From positions 1 through 64,000 of the forward strand of contig JAPMUG010000006.1 of assembly GCA_026692725.1 (NCBI GenBank): 64,000 nucleotides of DNA, written 5' to 3'. Shown here piece after piece: positions 28,900-38,639 of this stretch. Position numbers and translations under genes: made by a program. How positions within the stretch are numbered: the first letter of the stretch is position 1; each line of letters starts with the position of its first letter. This DNA comes from Ecytonucleospora hepatopenaei. Its lineage: Eukaryota; Microsporidia; Enterocytozoonidae. The notes under the pieces were generated by a model. It saw nothing but the letters and a program-made list of their open reading frames with translations. It had not been told where the DNA came from and did not search any database.

Positions 28900-30252
28900 A
28901 CACCTGTTGTTTTATTTTAATACGCAAATATGATGAAGTGATTGGTCAAAAGTTTCAATTTTAAGTCGTGTCTAAAAAGAAAATATGTGTAAGGAATATT
29001 TTTAACAAATAAAAAAATTTTTTATCACTAAACTAAATATTTCGCCGCAAGATAGACAATTTTCCAAAACTGTTTTTTACCTTAACCAGCCGTGTTTGTA
29101 TAAGGGTCCTTGTCCTACCACAACATAACCAGTTTTGCCTTTCGTCTCCTTCGGACTCTTCTAGGGATATTGATCTTTGATGCTCAATCCAGGATTTCTA
29201 TACGTGGGGTTTGTTAGGTCGGTAAATCACCGATTTTTTTATTTACTCTAAAAATAAAATGAGTCTTTTAACCCTACAAATTTATTTTTTATTTGCAAGA
29301 ACTTAGGCGATTGTTGTTAAAAAATAAGAATTAAATGTGATATATTTTTATTGTCTTTGTTATATATATCAACGGGTATAAAATATATACAAATTTATTC
29401 ATAAAATAACAAGACATATAAATACATGTTTAACCTTATATTTTGAATGCAATAAACCAAGCCCTTAAGAAATTAAAAAAACGCACTATGCGACTAAGAC
29501 TACTCTATTTACAAATTAGAAAAACAATCTGAGGCTTTCATCCCGTCTTGGGATCACCATACACAAACTCACATCAATCTATAAAATACAATAATGCCGA
29601 AATGCTTCGATCAAAGGCTTTAATTTCAAACCGTGTGTGAAGGGGTGTTTGATAAATAATGTGTATTTAAACAAACACACCTTAAGGTTACTTACTTAAG
29701 AGGTTTTTAGTAATATGCCTCACAAGTACCTCCTTGGTTAAAAGTTTTTACCAAATTTTAAAACTTTTTAAAAAACTATTTTGGACTTTTTGTATCAATT
29801 TTAGAGATTTTTTTCCTTTTTGTTAGTGTTGGAGTACTCCTCCTACATATCTTTTCCCTCTATATTTTACACCCCTAGTTTTTAAGATGACTTTAATAAA
29901 TGATAGTAATAGATATTGTCTTCCTCCATCCATCTGGACTCCTAACAGTTAGACATGTTGTTATAATTTATATTTAAAATTTAACAAATACTTTTATAAA
30001 AATATACACTGTTTTACAAATGTAGCTTACTGCTACATACATAATCTTGTTACCAGAGATCTATTGGCGGGTGTTACCATCCCGTCTTTACTATTTTAAA
30101 TTACTTTTTAAACATTTATGAAATAAAAAGTTTTATTTCTTTCGTTCGTATTATATATTATGTCATATGGCATGCGTCGCTGGTACTTGATCGTACTTAT
30201 TAAAGTAATGTATCAAAGAAAAATTCACTTCATCAAATGTTTTAGAATCCAT
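28900..30252 (-). pseudogene. decayed gene or mobile-element remnant, hairpin-rich
   Basis: This stretch is locally GC-richer than its surroundings. Its minus strand shows protein-like pieces separated by stops and frame changes: MDSKTFDEVNFSLIHYF... from ATG 30252 to TGA 30163; SGNKIMYVAVSYICKTVYI near 30058-30001; SPDGWRKTISITIIY near 29940-29895; HTRFEIKAFDRSISALLYF near 29637-29582; and ETKGKTGYVVVGQGPLYKHGW near 29147-29083. A similar piece near 28980-28925 echoes the HTRFEIKAF segment. I do not recognise the family; an old transposase is possible. It also holds hairpins (see separate notes), so an RNA origin for parts cannot be ruled out. Confidence 0.35.
29219..29238 (+). terminator. 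hairpin plus T-run
   Basis: TCGGT-AAATC-ACCGA followed by seven T is a perfect 5-bp hairpin with a T tract. It looks like the 3' end of a pol III-type RNA on the plus strand, but no RNA family is recognisable upstream. Confidence 0.3.
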
Positions 30253-31411
30253 TAATTATTTTATTCCTTTTTTATTTATAGTTCACATTAAACATAAGGA
30301 GTTTCATAAATTTAATTTGACAATTTCGTCATATAACATCATATTTATAGCATAAAATTTTACAACTTTTGTCTTATAATTTACTGATCACTATAACGAT
30401 TATTTTTAAAGTAAAAACTTAAGTCTCAGGTAATTGTAAACACAATATATTTATAAAAAGAATGACAAAATCTAATTGGTGTTTAACACAAATTTATTTA
30501 ATAAATATCCATCTTCTCTAAAATGCTTTCATAGACAGACTATTGGGAATCATTAATAAAAGTTTATTTGTATTGTTAAACAATTCTTGCAGAATGTATT
30601 TTTTTATATATTGGTTTAATAGAATGCAATTTCTTCTTATATACTGTGATGAACGTGGGGGACAGCTTTATACGTTCTATACAAAGAAAGTAAAAATAAT
30701 TTTGTGTTTCCTGGGCTTTAAAGTATCGTGGTAATATATATAAACGTTTTATATACCTAATAAGAAGTTATAAAGGCCGATAAAAAATTAGGATATAACA
30801 TATATTTAACAAATGTAACAAATCTTATTTTACAAACGTCACAAGTTGGCAAAGAAAATATTTTGTTGTCTTCTTTTTACTATATTTTGAGCTATGCCAT
30901 ACTTTTGTAAGCAAGGTAATTAAATCAATATTTGAGTGATACTTACAAAAACTACCTATCAGTACTTAAACCCGCACTAATATAATTTTTATTTATTCAA
31001 AACAGTAAATAATCCAAAAACAGTAAATAAAGACCATTATTATGATTATTTTGTTATTAAGCATAATTTTTCACATATTAAGATAGTGTTTTTATACTAC
31101 TGCAAATACAAACATTTTCCGTTTGATTACGATATATTGTTAAATTATGTAAAAATAGAATTTTTATAAAAATATTTTAGAATTATTAGTGTTTTTAAAT
31201 TTTTTTATTAAAAATATTGAATTTTATTTAAAAAAAATTAAAAAAGGGTTTTAAATAATTTTTATATAATATTAAACTACAAAAGCACAAATAAAACATA
31301 TAAAATTATTGCTCATTTTATAATTCATTTGTAATTTGATCTTTTAGAGACAATTTAAACATAAAAATATAAAAAATAATTTAAAAACATAAAAACATAA
31401 ATTTATTTGAT
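30253..31411. other. AT-rich spacer
   Basis: More than 1 kb with no supported gene. A 50-60 codon open stretch around 30550-30730 starts only at TTG and is not convincing. Confidence 0.55.
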
Positions 31412-31768
31412 CTACAACAAATTTGTATATTTTTGTATAAAATTATAAATTAAGGCCAACAAACCATTTTTAAACGCATATCCAACACCATTTCTTTTTC
31501 CTATTAACCATGATGTTATAAATATACTAAAAGCATCTTTTATTTTATTGTTTATTTCATAGAACCCCATTATATAAGTTATTGAAGTGTATAACATATT
31601 ATACTGTGTAAATTGAATACCTTCTTTAAGTGCTTTTACTTGATTAAAAATAAAATTATCATTTTCATTTTTATTTATAAGTGCCTTAACAGATGCATTT
31701 ATTGTTCCAAAAATAAAAGATTGTGTTGCTTCTTCTAATATATTACTGTAAAAATCTTGAATATACAT
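31412..31768 (-). CDS. Tim17/22/23-like small membrane protein
   Basis: 118 aa with small-residue membrane helices typical of the mitochondrial translocase family: SFIFGTINASVKALI (about 17-32), NMLYTSITYIMGFYE (about 57-71), and DAFSIFITSWLIGKRNGVGYAFKNGLLALIYNF (about 78-110). The last part matches the family's layout of a polar loop followed by a G-spaced helix. Microsporidia keep a reduced import machine in their mitosomes, so a Tim22-type channel is reasonable (inference). It is divergent and about 35 residues shorter than usual. It is divergently paired with the gene at 31804. Confidence 0.45.
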   Translation of the reverse strand: MYIQDFYSNILEEATQSFIFGTINASVKALINKNENDNFIFNQVKALKEGIQFTQYNMLYTSITYIMGFYEINNKIKDAFSIFITSWLIGKRNGVGYAFKNGLLALIYNFIQKYTNLL

Positions 31769-31790
31769 GGTATAAGATTTTCAAAATTTT

Positions 31791-31796
31791 TTACCC
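31791..31796 (+). promoter_or_regulatory. CCC-type start signal (TTACCC)
   Basis: TTTTTTACCC eight bases before ATG 31804 decides that start over the longer GTG-initiated frame. Confidence 0.65.
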
Positions 31797-31803
31797 AACT
31801 TTT

Positions 31804-33279
31804 ATGCTTAACAAATATGTTTTGGAGAGCATAAGATATGAAAAAGAACTTTTAGATTTATTCGATGGAAATATTTGTAATGCATTGCCTTTGCTTTCTA
31901 AAGCGTTTGAAATGAATTTTTATGGTTCTGGATACAAACTGATTGTAAGAACTAAAAACTTTTCTTTTAAGGAAACCATAGATTTCTTGGAATATATTTA
32001 CAAACACAAAGACTCTATTAACTATTATATTGATAGGTATACTGAGGCATATTTATCAATATTATTTGAAAATGATTATGAAAATTACATTATATTGAAA
32101 TATTTATCACAGCTTGTTGCACATAAAAAGAAAATATCTAAAATTGAAAATGCAATTAAATATTTTAGCAGGCTGCTAGAGTATGTAAAAGACCATTTAA
32201 TGTTTTTAAACATTGATATGTTTATTCACAGACTGGAAAACAAACCATATAGTAAAGAAAAATTTGAATTTTTATCCAAATGTATTTTACTTCAGGATTC
32301 ATCAGAACAATACATAAATTCATTAAATTATCAGCACAAGGATCTTCTTTGTGGATTGGTCATTAAGGATATAGATTCATTACAAACCAAGCAGAAGTTT
32401 ATTTCCAAGGAATTTGTTTTTAAAAACAAAGATTTATGGGAGAAACTTTTTGAAAACGAGCCTGTTGATTACAAAAAAGAATTGGCAGTTATTTTAGTCC
32501 AATATGGAATTTCTTTTAAAATTAAAGAAGGCAAAATATTTTTGACAAATAAAAAGTACGTAGGTTTTTGCACAAGAATCTTTAACTTTGTTAAAAAATA
32601 CGAAGAAAAAAGAGTTGGTCTGATCGGTATTAAAATTAACAAAGAAAAGAAAAAGAAAGAAGAAGACATTTTTGAAGAAACAGAAAAGAAAGAAACGGTG
32701 ACTAAAAAAGGCCTTTTTAGGAAAGTTTTTAACAAAAGAAAGTTTTTGTATGAAAACATAAACGTAGCAACAAACGACACGTATTTGGGTGAAAGAAATT
32801 ATAATGTAAATATTTACATTGATGAGTATAACAAGATGATTGATACTAACAGGATATTTTTAAAATCATGTAAATCTGATATATTAAATATGTCAAATAA
32901 GTTAGATGAGAAAGTGAAACGTATAAAAGAAAAAGAAATGATAGAACGCATGGAGCAGATGCGCATAGAAGAAGAACAGAGGAAAGAAGAGGCAGAAAAA
33001 TTACAGTGGAGAAACCAGAGCATGGCAAATGCAGTTGAAAATTCTGACATTTTAAGCATGGCATCTATGTTATCAGGAAATAGTGATCATTTAGCATCAA
33101 ATCGTCAATTTTCAAATAAAAGAAGAGAATTTAAAAAACCAGAAAAGAATGACGATGTTAACGTTGATAATTTAATGAAAATGAGTGCTTTATTGACGGA
33201 AAATAAAAAAGACGGTTTTAAAAGCAAAAAGACTAGAGATTGGAATAGTTCAGGAAAAAATGCATTTAATAAAAAATAA
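31804..33279 (+). CDS. unrecognised helical protein with coiled coil, 491 aa
   Basis: Start at ATG 31804 (MLNKYVLESIRYEKE). The first 250 residues look like helical repeat sequence. A basic Lys/Glu linker follows (about 275-310), then a coiled coil (about 355-415; KEKEMIERMEQMRIEEEQRK) and a disordered, basic C-terminus. No known domain recognised. Possible scaffold or trafficking role from the layout alone. Confidence 0.7.
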   Translation: MLNKYVLESIRYEKELLDLFDGNICNALPLLSKAFEMNFYGSGYKLIVRTKNFSFKETIDFLEYIYKHKDSINYYIDRYTEAYLSILFENDYENYIILKYLSQLVAHKKKISKIENAIKYFSRLLEYVKDHLMFLNIDMFIHRLENKPYSKEKFEFLSKCILLQDSSEQYINSLNYQHKDLLCGLVIKDIDSLQTKQKFISKEFVFKNKDLWEKLFENEPVDYKKELAVILVQYGISFKIKEGKIFLTNKKYVGFCTRIFNFVKKYEEKRVGLIGIKINKEKKKKEEDIFEETEKKETVTKKGLFRKVFNKRKFLYENINVATNDTYLGERNYNVNIYIDEYNKMIDTNRIFLKSCKSDILNMSNKLDEKVKRIKEKEMIERMEQMRIEEEQRKEEAEKLQWRNQSMANAVENSDILSMASMLSGNSDHLASNRQFSNKRREFKKPEKNDDVNVDNLMKMSALLTENKKDGFKSKKTRDWNSSGKNAFNKK

Positions 33280-33373
33280 ATTATTTTAATATAATTGTTG
33301 ATTTTTAAATAATTTAAAATATAATTTATTTTAATCTATTTAAATGTTGTTAAATATATAATTTATATTTATT

Positions 33374-34114
33374 TTATACCATGGCTTTTCCTGGGTTTAC
33401 ATGTAAAACCTGTGTAGGAGATTTTTGGACTGATTTTTTAACTGTTTTGGTTTTTTGTGGTTTATCCTGTTGAATGGATCTTTCTGCCTTTTCTTTTATG
33501 TTTTTGGATGCAGTTTCTTTGATATTTTCTTGTTTTTTACCCATTTCTTTCTTAACATAAACCATTGCCATGTAAGTTATTGCGCCTATGCACAACAAAA
33601 AGAAAGTCAGTCCTAAAAACATAAGAAACTTCTTTTTTGTAACAACACCTTGCTTTTTGTTATTTTTAAACTGAAAGTTTACGCTTAAAGCTTCAAGAGG
33701 ATCTTCGTTAAAAAATATTTTGCTCCTAAAAACACTTGATTCTAAAAATGTTACGTGAGATCCTGCATATTCTGCTTTTAGAGGCGTTTCACTCTCATAT
33801 CTCATTTTAAAAAAGTGGATGTCCATGATGTCTTTGCCGTGGATTGGATCCACAAAGTTTTTTATTCTTATTTTGCGTCCTTCGCTGGATATTACCATTT
33901 CAAAAATGTACTTACACAGATGCCTTGCATCGTAACAGTAGTATGATGGCATTGTCTCATCTGCACTACACTGTATGCGTGCAATATAGTAATCTTGGCC
34001 CTGCGCATGGGCCGCATAAATCAATTCAGAAAAACTTTTTTGTGTAAAAGCTTCGTGTTTCTTGGAGTCAAGGGCGCATTTTGTACTTGCTGCATTTTCC
34101 ATTCCGTGAATCAT
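33374..34114 (-). CDS. single-TM membrane protein, 246 aa
   Basis: Residues 1-160 form a folded domain containing several cysteines and histidines (CALDSKKHEAF, SYYCYDARHLCKYIF, DPIHGKDIMDIHFF). One TM helix follows (about 165-190; FLMFLGLTFFLLCIGAITYMAMV) and then a Lys-rich disordered tail. There is no N-terminal signal peptide, suggesting the N-terminal domain is cytosolic or the TM acts as a signal anchor. Family not recognised. Start could also be the second Met (MENAAS). Confidence 0.65.
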   Translation of the reverse strand: MIHGMENAASTKCALDSKKHEAFTQKSFSELIYAAHAQGQDYYIARIQCSADETMPSYYCYDARHLCKYIFEMVISSEGRKIRIKNFVDPIHGKDIMDIHFFKMRYESETPLKAEYAGSHVTFLESSVFRSKIFFNEDPLEALSVNFQFKNNKKQGVVTKKKFLMFLGLTFFLLCIGAITYMAMVYVKKEMGKKQENIKETASKNIKEKAERSIQQDKPQKTKTVKKSVQKSPTQVLHVNPGKAMV

Positions 34115-34302
34115 GTGTTTCTAAGAACATGAAACTTTTTTGTATTTTAAAACACTGTTTCATATGATTTAAAATTATGTTATGATAATACATAAAATAA
34201 TCTAATTTATGAGTTGATAGTTCTTATTTAAAAAATAACATGTAGAAAACAATCGTTTAAAATGAAAATAAAAACTCGACATTAATTTTTTACTTTTTTC
34301 CT

Positions 34303-34306
34303 CCCC
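34303..34306 (+). promoter_or_regulatory. CCC-type start signal of AspRS
   Basis: TCCTCCCCA abuts ATG 34308 with one base between. Confidence 0.6.
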
Positions 34307-34307
34307 A

Positions 34308-35729
34308 ATGGAAACAAGAGATTTAAAAACAAAAATGAAAAATATTGAGGTAAAGGAAAAATACACATCTGTAGAAAGCATTGATTACCAAGAGAATAAA
34401 AAGGTGGTGCTAAGAGGGTTTGTAGACACAATCAGAGCACAGTCAAAGGTTATTTTTATAACACTAAGGGAAAAACTTGATACAGTACAAGTTGTTTATT
34501 GTCTCTCACCAAAAGCAAGTGATGAGATCCAGTCCACGTTTAAAAATTTAAAGAAAATTAGCGTTGAGTCATTTATTGAAGTGGAGGGGAAAACTGTGTC
34601 TGTTAAAAGACCAATTGAGAGTTGCACCAAAAAGACATTTGAAATTGAAGCTGAAAAAATTAAAATTGTAGGCGATGTTTATGATAAGCTGCCTTTTTTA
34701 GTTAAGGACGCAAGTTCAACTCTTAAAGACAATAAAAATCCTAGTGTAGGGTATAATGTAAGAATTGACAATCGTTTTTTGGATTTCAGGGTCGGTGCAA
34801 CCCATGCAATGATTCGTATAATTGACGAAACCATGCATTCTTTTAGGGATTACTTGAGAAAAAACGATTTTATTGAGATAAAAACATCTAAAATAATACA
34901 GTCAGGTTCAGAAGGTGGAGCCAATTTGTTTTCAGTCAACTATTTTGACAAGACAGCGTATTTGGCACAGTCCCCACAGCTGTACAAGCAGCTTGCTATA
35001 TTAGGAGGGTTAAAAAGAGTGTGTGAGATAGGACATGTTTACAGAGCAGAAGTGTCAAACATAAACAGGTATCTTTCCGAGTTTACAGGAATGGACATGG
35101 AAATGCAGCTCGAAGGAACCTACATTGATTACGTATATTTTTTACATAAGGTACTAACTAATATATTTAGCAGTATAAAAGAAAACAGAGAAAGAGAGCT
35201 AGAAATTATAAGAAAATATCAACACTTTGAAGATTTGAAATATAAAGAGGAACCGGTAATAATTGAGCATTGCAAAGCAGTAGACATGCTCAATGAAAAA
35301 GGATGCAATTTGACATACAACGATGATTTTTCAAGAGAGGAAGAGAAAAAACTGGGCGCGATTGTTAAGGAAATTTATGGAGTTGACTTGTTTGTGGTCA
35401 TTGACTATCCAAAGGATGTTAGGGCTTTTTACACATACGTGGATACAGAAACAGGAAAGACCCGCTCGTACGATTTTATAATGAGAGGAGAGGAAATACT
35501 GTCTGGTGCACAGAGAGAAACAAGATATACTCACCTTACAGATGCAATCATAGCCAAGGGAATAAATATAGAATCACTTTCAAATTATTTAGAGCCATTT
35601 AAATATGGTGCACCTGAGCACATTGGGTGTGGTATAGGGCTGGAGAGATTTTTAAAGGCATTTTTTGGATTTGATGACATTCGTTACTTCAGTTTATTTC
35701 CGAGGGATCCTAACAGAATTTTCCCATAA
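34308..35729 (+). CDS. aspartyl-tRNA synthetase, cytosolic
   Basis: Class II synthetase charging tRNA-Asp. 473 aa; the eukaryotic N-terminal extension is short. The OB-fold anticodon-binding domain is at about 45-135. Class II motifs: motif 1 around NRFLDFRVGATHAMIRII, motif 2 region VCEIGHVYRAEVSN, FTGMDMEMQLEG, and motif 3 GIGLERFLKAFFGFDDIRYF near the C-terminus ending FPRDPNRIFP. The archaeal/eukaryotic type is indicated by the DMEM motif. CCCC lies directly upstream of the ATG. Confidence 0.97.
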   Translation: METRDLKTKMKNIEVKEKYTSVESIDYQENKKVVLRGFVDTIRAQSKVIFITLREKLDTVQVVYCLSPKASDEIQSTFKNLKKISVESFIEVEGKTVSVKRPIESCTKKTFEIEAEKIKIVGDVYDKLPFLVKDASSTLKDNKNPSVGYNVRIDNRFLDFRVGATHAMIRIIDETMHSFRDYLRKNDFIEIKTSKIIQSGSEGGANLFSVNYFDKTAYLAQSPQLYKQLAILGGLKRVCEIGHVYRAEVSNINRYLSEFTGMDMEMQLEGTYIDYVYFLHKVLTNIFSSIKENRERELEIIRKYQHFEDLKYKEEPVIIEHCKAVDMLNEKGCNLTYNDDFSREEEKKLGAIVKEIYGVDLFVVIDYPKDVRAFYTYVDTETGKTRSYDFIMRGEEILSGAQRETRYTHLTDAIIAKGINIESLSNYLEPFKYGAPEHIGCGIGLERFLKAFFGFDDIRYFSLFPRDPNRIFP

Positions 35730-35900
35730 TTTTTTAAATTTAATTGATTTTTAATATTTTTTAATTAATTTTTTTAATTAAGAAAAATGTTGATTTTGAT
35801 TAAATTTTCTTTTTAATCTATATGTTTTCTGAATTAATAATTATTTAAAAGTTGCTCACACTTATTCAATCAATAAAATGTAAATTGAAAATTTTTAATA

Positions 35901-35904
35901 GGGG
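35901..35904 (+). promoter_or_regulatory. GGG-type start signal
   Basis: ATAGGGGTTAAAATG: the reverse-orientation GGG motif is used at the homeobox gene instead of CCC. No divergent gene starts nearby to explain it. Confidence 0.5.
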
Positions 35905-35909
35905 TTAAA

Positions 35910-36806
35910 ATGAAACCACAAACAAACCATAACAACAATTTTAGTTTCGATGATAACGAAGAGTTTTATGGCGAAAATGACGCAGTAAGAGGGCGTAATA
36001 GGACAGACAACAGACAGTTGAGCATTCTAGAAAGTGTGGCTTCTGAAACACTCAAGCCAAATAGGGCCACGCGTATTCGTCTGGGACAGGAGCTGAACAT
36101 GACACCAAGACAAGTTCAAATTTGGTTTCAAAATAAACGGGCAAAGCTCAAGAGGATCAAGCAAGACATGACAGATAAAAAAGAAAAAAGTGGAGTTTTA
36201 TATTATCAGCCAGAAGTACACCAAAAATATTCTAATTTAGCATACACGGGAGCATATGCATCTGATTTGTATATATCTGAAAATAAAGGAGCAAAAGATC
36301 CATACGATGATTATACAGATATTTACAAAAAGAATAAGAATGAGTATGCATATAAGTATTTAGACACTAATTACATTCAAGATAGTGGATATCCATATTC
36401 TTCTTTTGGAATAAATGGAAACAACAATTCTATGTCTCATTTTATGTACGACGAACCAGAAACATCTCACTTGGAATCACAGAAACACCCATTTGCTGAT
36501 AACATAATACATGGTCAGTATGAGGAAATGACAGGTGGGTATGATGCCCAATCAAAATATAAAGAACATGAATTCAATAGTGACCACCTCTTTAATTTTT
36601 ACGATTATGCACCACAACCATACTACGCACATGACATTCAGCAAATGAACACGGAATATACTGAAGACGAATTTACAGAAGCCATTGCAAGTGTTAATGT
36701 GGATGAAGACATACTCATTCAGAACAATTCAGACTTGATTTCAGAAAAGGATAAAGACACGTCAATTTTAACGTACAATAAGAAAAAAGAAAAAAATAAA
36801 AAATAG
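35910..36806 (+). CDS. homeodomain protein, 298 aa
   Basis: Homeodomain at about residues 30-88. Helix 1 is RQLSILESVASETLKPN, helix 2 RATRIRLGQELNM, and recognition helix TPRQVQIWFQNKRAKLKRIK, with the invariant WFQNKR. The remainder is low-complexity, rich in Y, D, N and S, and likely disordered. Microsporidian homeobox genes are known. The protein is expected to act as a sequence-specific nuclear factor; targets cannot be read from sequence. Confidence 0.93.
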   Translation: MKPQTNHNNNFSFDDNEEFYGENDAVRGRNRTDNRQLSILESVASETLKPNRATRIRLGQELNMTPRQVQIWFQNKRAKLKRIKQDMTDKKEKSGVLYYQPEVHQKYSNLAYTGAYASDLYISENKGAKDPYDDYTDIYKKNKNEYAYKYLDTNYIQDSGYPYSSFGINGNNNSMSHFMYDEPETSHLESQKHPFADNIIHGQYEEMTGGYDAQSKYKEHEFNSDHLFNFYDYAPQPYYAHDIQQMNTEYTEDEFTEAIASVNVDEDILIQNNSDLISEKDKDTSILTYNKKKEKNKK

Positions 36807-36921
36807 TGTTTTTAAATTAATAAAATATTTATTATGATAATACAATATATAAAACATATATTGATATATTGATATATTGATATATTAAATATATAAAACA
36901 ATATGTTAATATAAAATACAT

Positions 36922-38403
36922 TTAATCTTCTTCTTCTTTTCTAAAAAAATTAAACACATTTTTTATGCCTTTGTTTAACTTTTCCAAATTTTCTAGACCT
37001 AAAAAACTTCCATTTTCTCCTTCGTAATGGTCTAATGAAACCACTTCATTTCTATTTTCTATCTCCTTGTTTATTTCTGTGTTGTATTTTACTGTTATTT
37101 CTTTGTAATTTGCGGTGGTTTTCTTTTCCTGTGCTTCTAATAAAGCTACATAATACTCAAATGCATATATGGCAATCATTTGGTCTGTTTTTTTACTGCA
37201 TACTTGCGTGGATGTAAATATATTAATGATTTTATATATAACACATATATTTTCTGTTAAAGTCATTTCAAATTTATTTGCTTCCTTGTTTATAATCTTT
37301 ATGAACAATTTTAGAATCATACACATATCTGTACATTCTGCAACAGGAACTTTTGATGCCAAAAAATCGTCACAATTTAAAAATTTGCTTTCGTAGTTGC
37401 CTGTCATTATGCAAAAAACAAGAAAATTGCAACTGATATTTTCTTGAACATCTTCTTCTATAATACTGTGTTCAACTCCTCTGATTGCTGCAAGTACCTG
37501 GGCAACATAAAAATTTGCATTTATTTTTATATGCGGATTTTCTGCCATAAAATAAAGGTCAAGAATATTTGCTGCGTTGTAACTTTTTTCACTTTCTGCC
37601 ATTAACTCATCGATTGTTACGTTTTCAACAATTATCTTAAGTCCCTCTGGATTTTCATGTACTAAATTGTAAGCTAAGTCCCATAATTTATTTTTTATAA
37701 TTTCGTGGATGAAAGTTTTCTTGTAAAAAACGGTTTGATATGTTTTTAACAATTTGCTGTTTCTGTCAAGACATGTATTGACCATTAAAGGAGTATAATT
37801 CATGCTATTTATATTTTGTAACACAATGTCTTTGTTAGTAATTTTGTTGTCTATCATAATTTCAAGTATCAGGTGGTTTTTTATTTTGTTAAAAAGCTTA
37901 TTTTCTGACAAAAAAAGAAGAATGTCACCACCTGTAACCCTTACGCAATATTCCATCACGGATGATAAATTATTAGTGCAACTGTTATTTAAGACTATTT
38001 TGGATAAAAAACTGGTAAAATATTTTTTGTGTTTTTTTAAAATGTGTGCTGTTTCTTTAACCTTAAACACTTTCTCTATAAAATAAACAATTTCAATATG
38101 ACTTAGCTCAAAAAACAACCTTACATTTGTTACATCATCAAAAATCATTTCAACGTACGATGGTGCATCTTCTGACTGAAATACACTTTCCAGTATTTTA
38201 TAAACAATTTCTGTTTCTTCAAGTTCAAAAAATGATTTAAACACAGAACTAAGGCAAAATGCAGCTACTTCACCCTTACATGTATATGAATATTGCAATA
38301 TTTGCTTAAGAATCTCCTGTTTGTCTTCCTCATACGTGCAGGCATCCAGTTCCTCACTCAATCTGTTGATTTCTTCTTCTATTTCTTGTTTTTTAATACT
38401 CAT
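36922..38403 (-). CDS. helical-repeat protein, possibly Uso1/p115-like tether
   Basis: 493 aa of alternating hydrophobic helices, consistent with armadillo- or HEAT-like repeats, ending in an acidic tail (FFRKEEED). The start (INRLSEELDACTYEEDKQEILKQIL) and the stretch VTNVRLFFELSHIEIVYFIEKVF resemble the head domain of the vesicle tether Uso1/p115, but similarity is weak. No TM or signal. If correct, it would act at the Golgi with the SM protein and PI4K found in this window. Confidence 0.6.
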   Translation of the reverse strand: MSIKKQEIEEEINRLSEELDACTYEEDKQEILKQILQYSYTCKGEVAAFCLSSVFKSFFELEETEIVYKILESVFQSEDAPSYVEMIFDDVTNVRLFFELSHIEIVYFIEKVFKVKETAHILKKHKKYFTSFLSKIVLNNSCTNNLSSVMEYCVRVTGGDILLFLSENKLFNKIKNHLILEIMIDNKITNKDIVLQNINSMNYTPLMVNTCLDRNSKLLKTYQTVFYKKTFIHEIIKNKLWDLAYNLVHENPEGLKIIVENVTIDELMAESEKSYNAANILDLYFMAENPHIKINANFYVAQVLAAIRGVEHSIIEEDVQENISCNFLVFCIMTGNYESKFLNCDDFLASKVPVAECTDMCMILKLFIKIINKEANKFEMTLTENICVIYKIINIFTSTQVCSKKTDQMIAIYAFEYYVALLEAQEKKTTANYKEITVKYNTEINKEIENRNEVVSLDHYEGENGSFLGLENLEKLNKGIKNVFNFFRKEEED

Positions 38404-38639
38404 TTTGTATATTTCAACAAACCTATATATATTTTATAACTTATATGGCTCTGCTAATTATGACTATACTAAGGATAACAATAAATATTTTTCTATATAA
38501 TTCAACTGTATGATGTATTTATATATTTAGCTAAATATTTTATATAATGCTTATAAATAAAATATATTTATGATGTTTATATGTAAATTTTACTTGTGCT
38601 TAAAACTAAAGGGTTAAAAATATTCTACTATGCATTTAA

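Noticed and set aside
29041..29240. rRNA, tRNA, U2, U6 or RNase P RNA in the GC-rich island
   Set aside because: No family landmarks (tRNA B box, ACAGAGA, GTAGTA, RNase P core) were found on either strand.
30543..30734. 63-residue ORF in the gene desert
   Set aside because: Starts only at TTG, no CCC signal, composition unconvincing.
36840..36895. GATATATT-type short tandem repeat near the homeobox gene end
   Set aside because: Only about three units in AT-rich DNA; no evidence of function.
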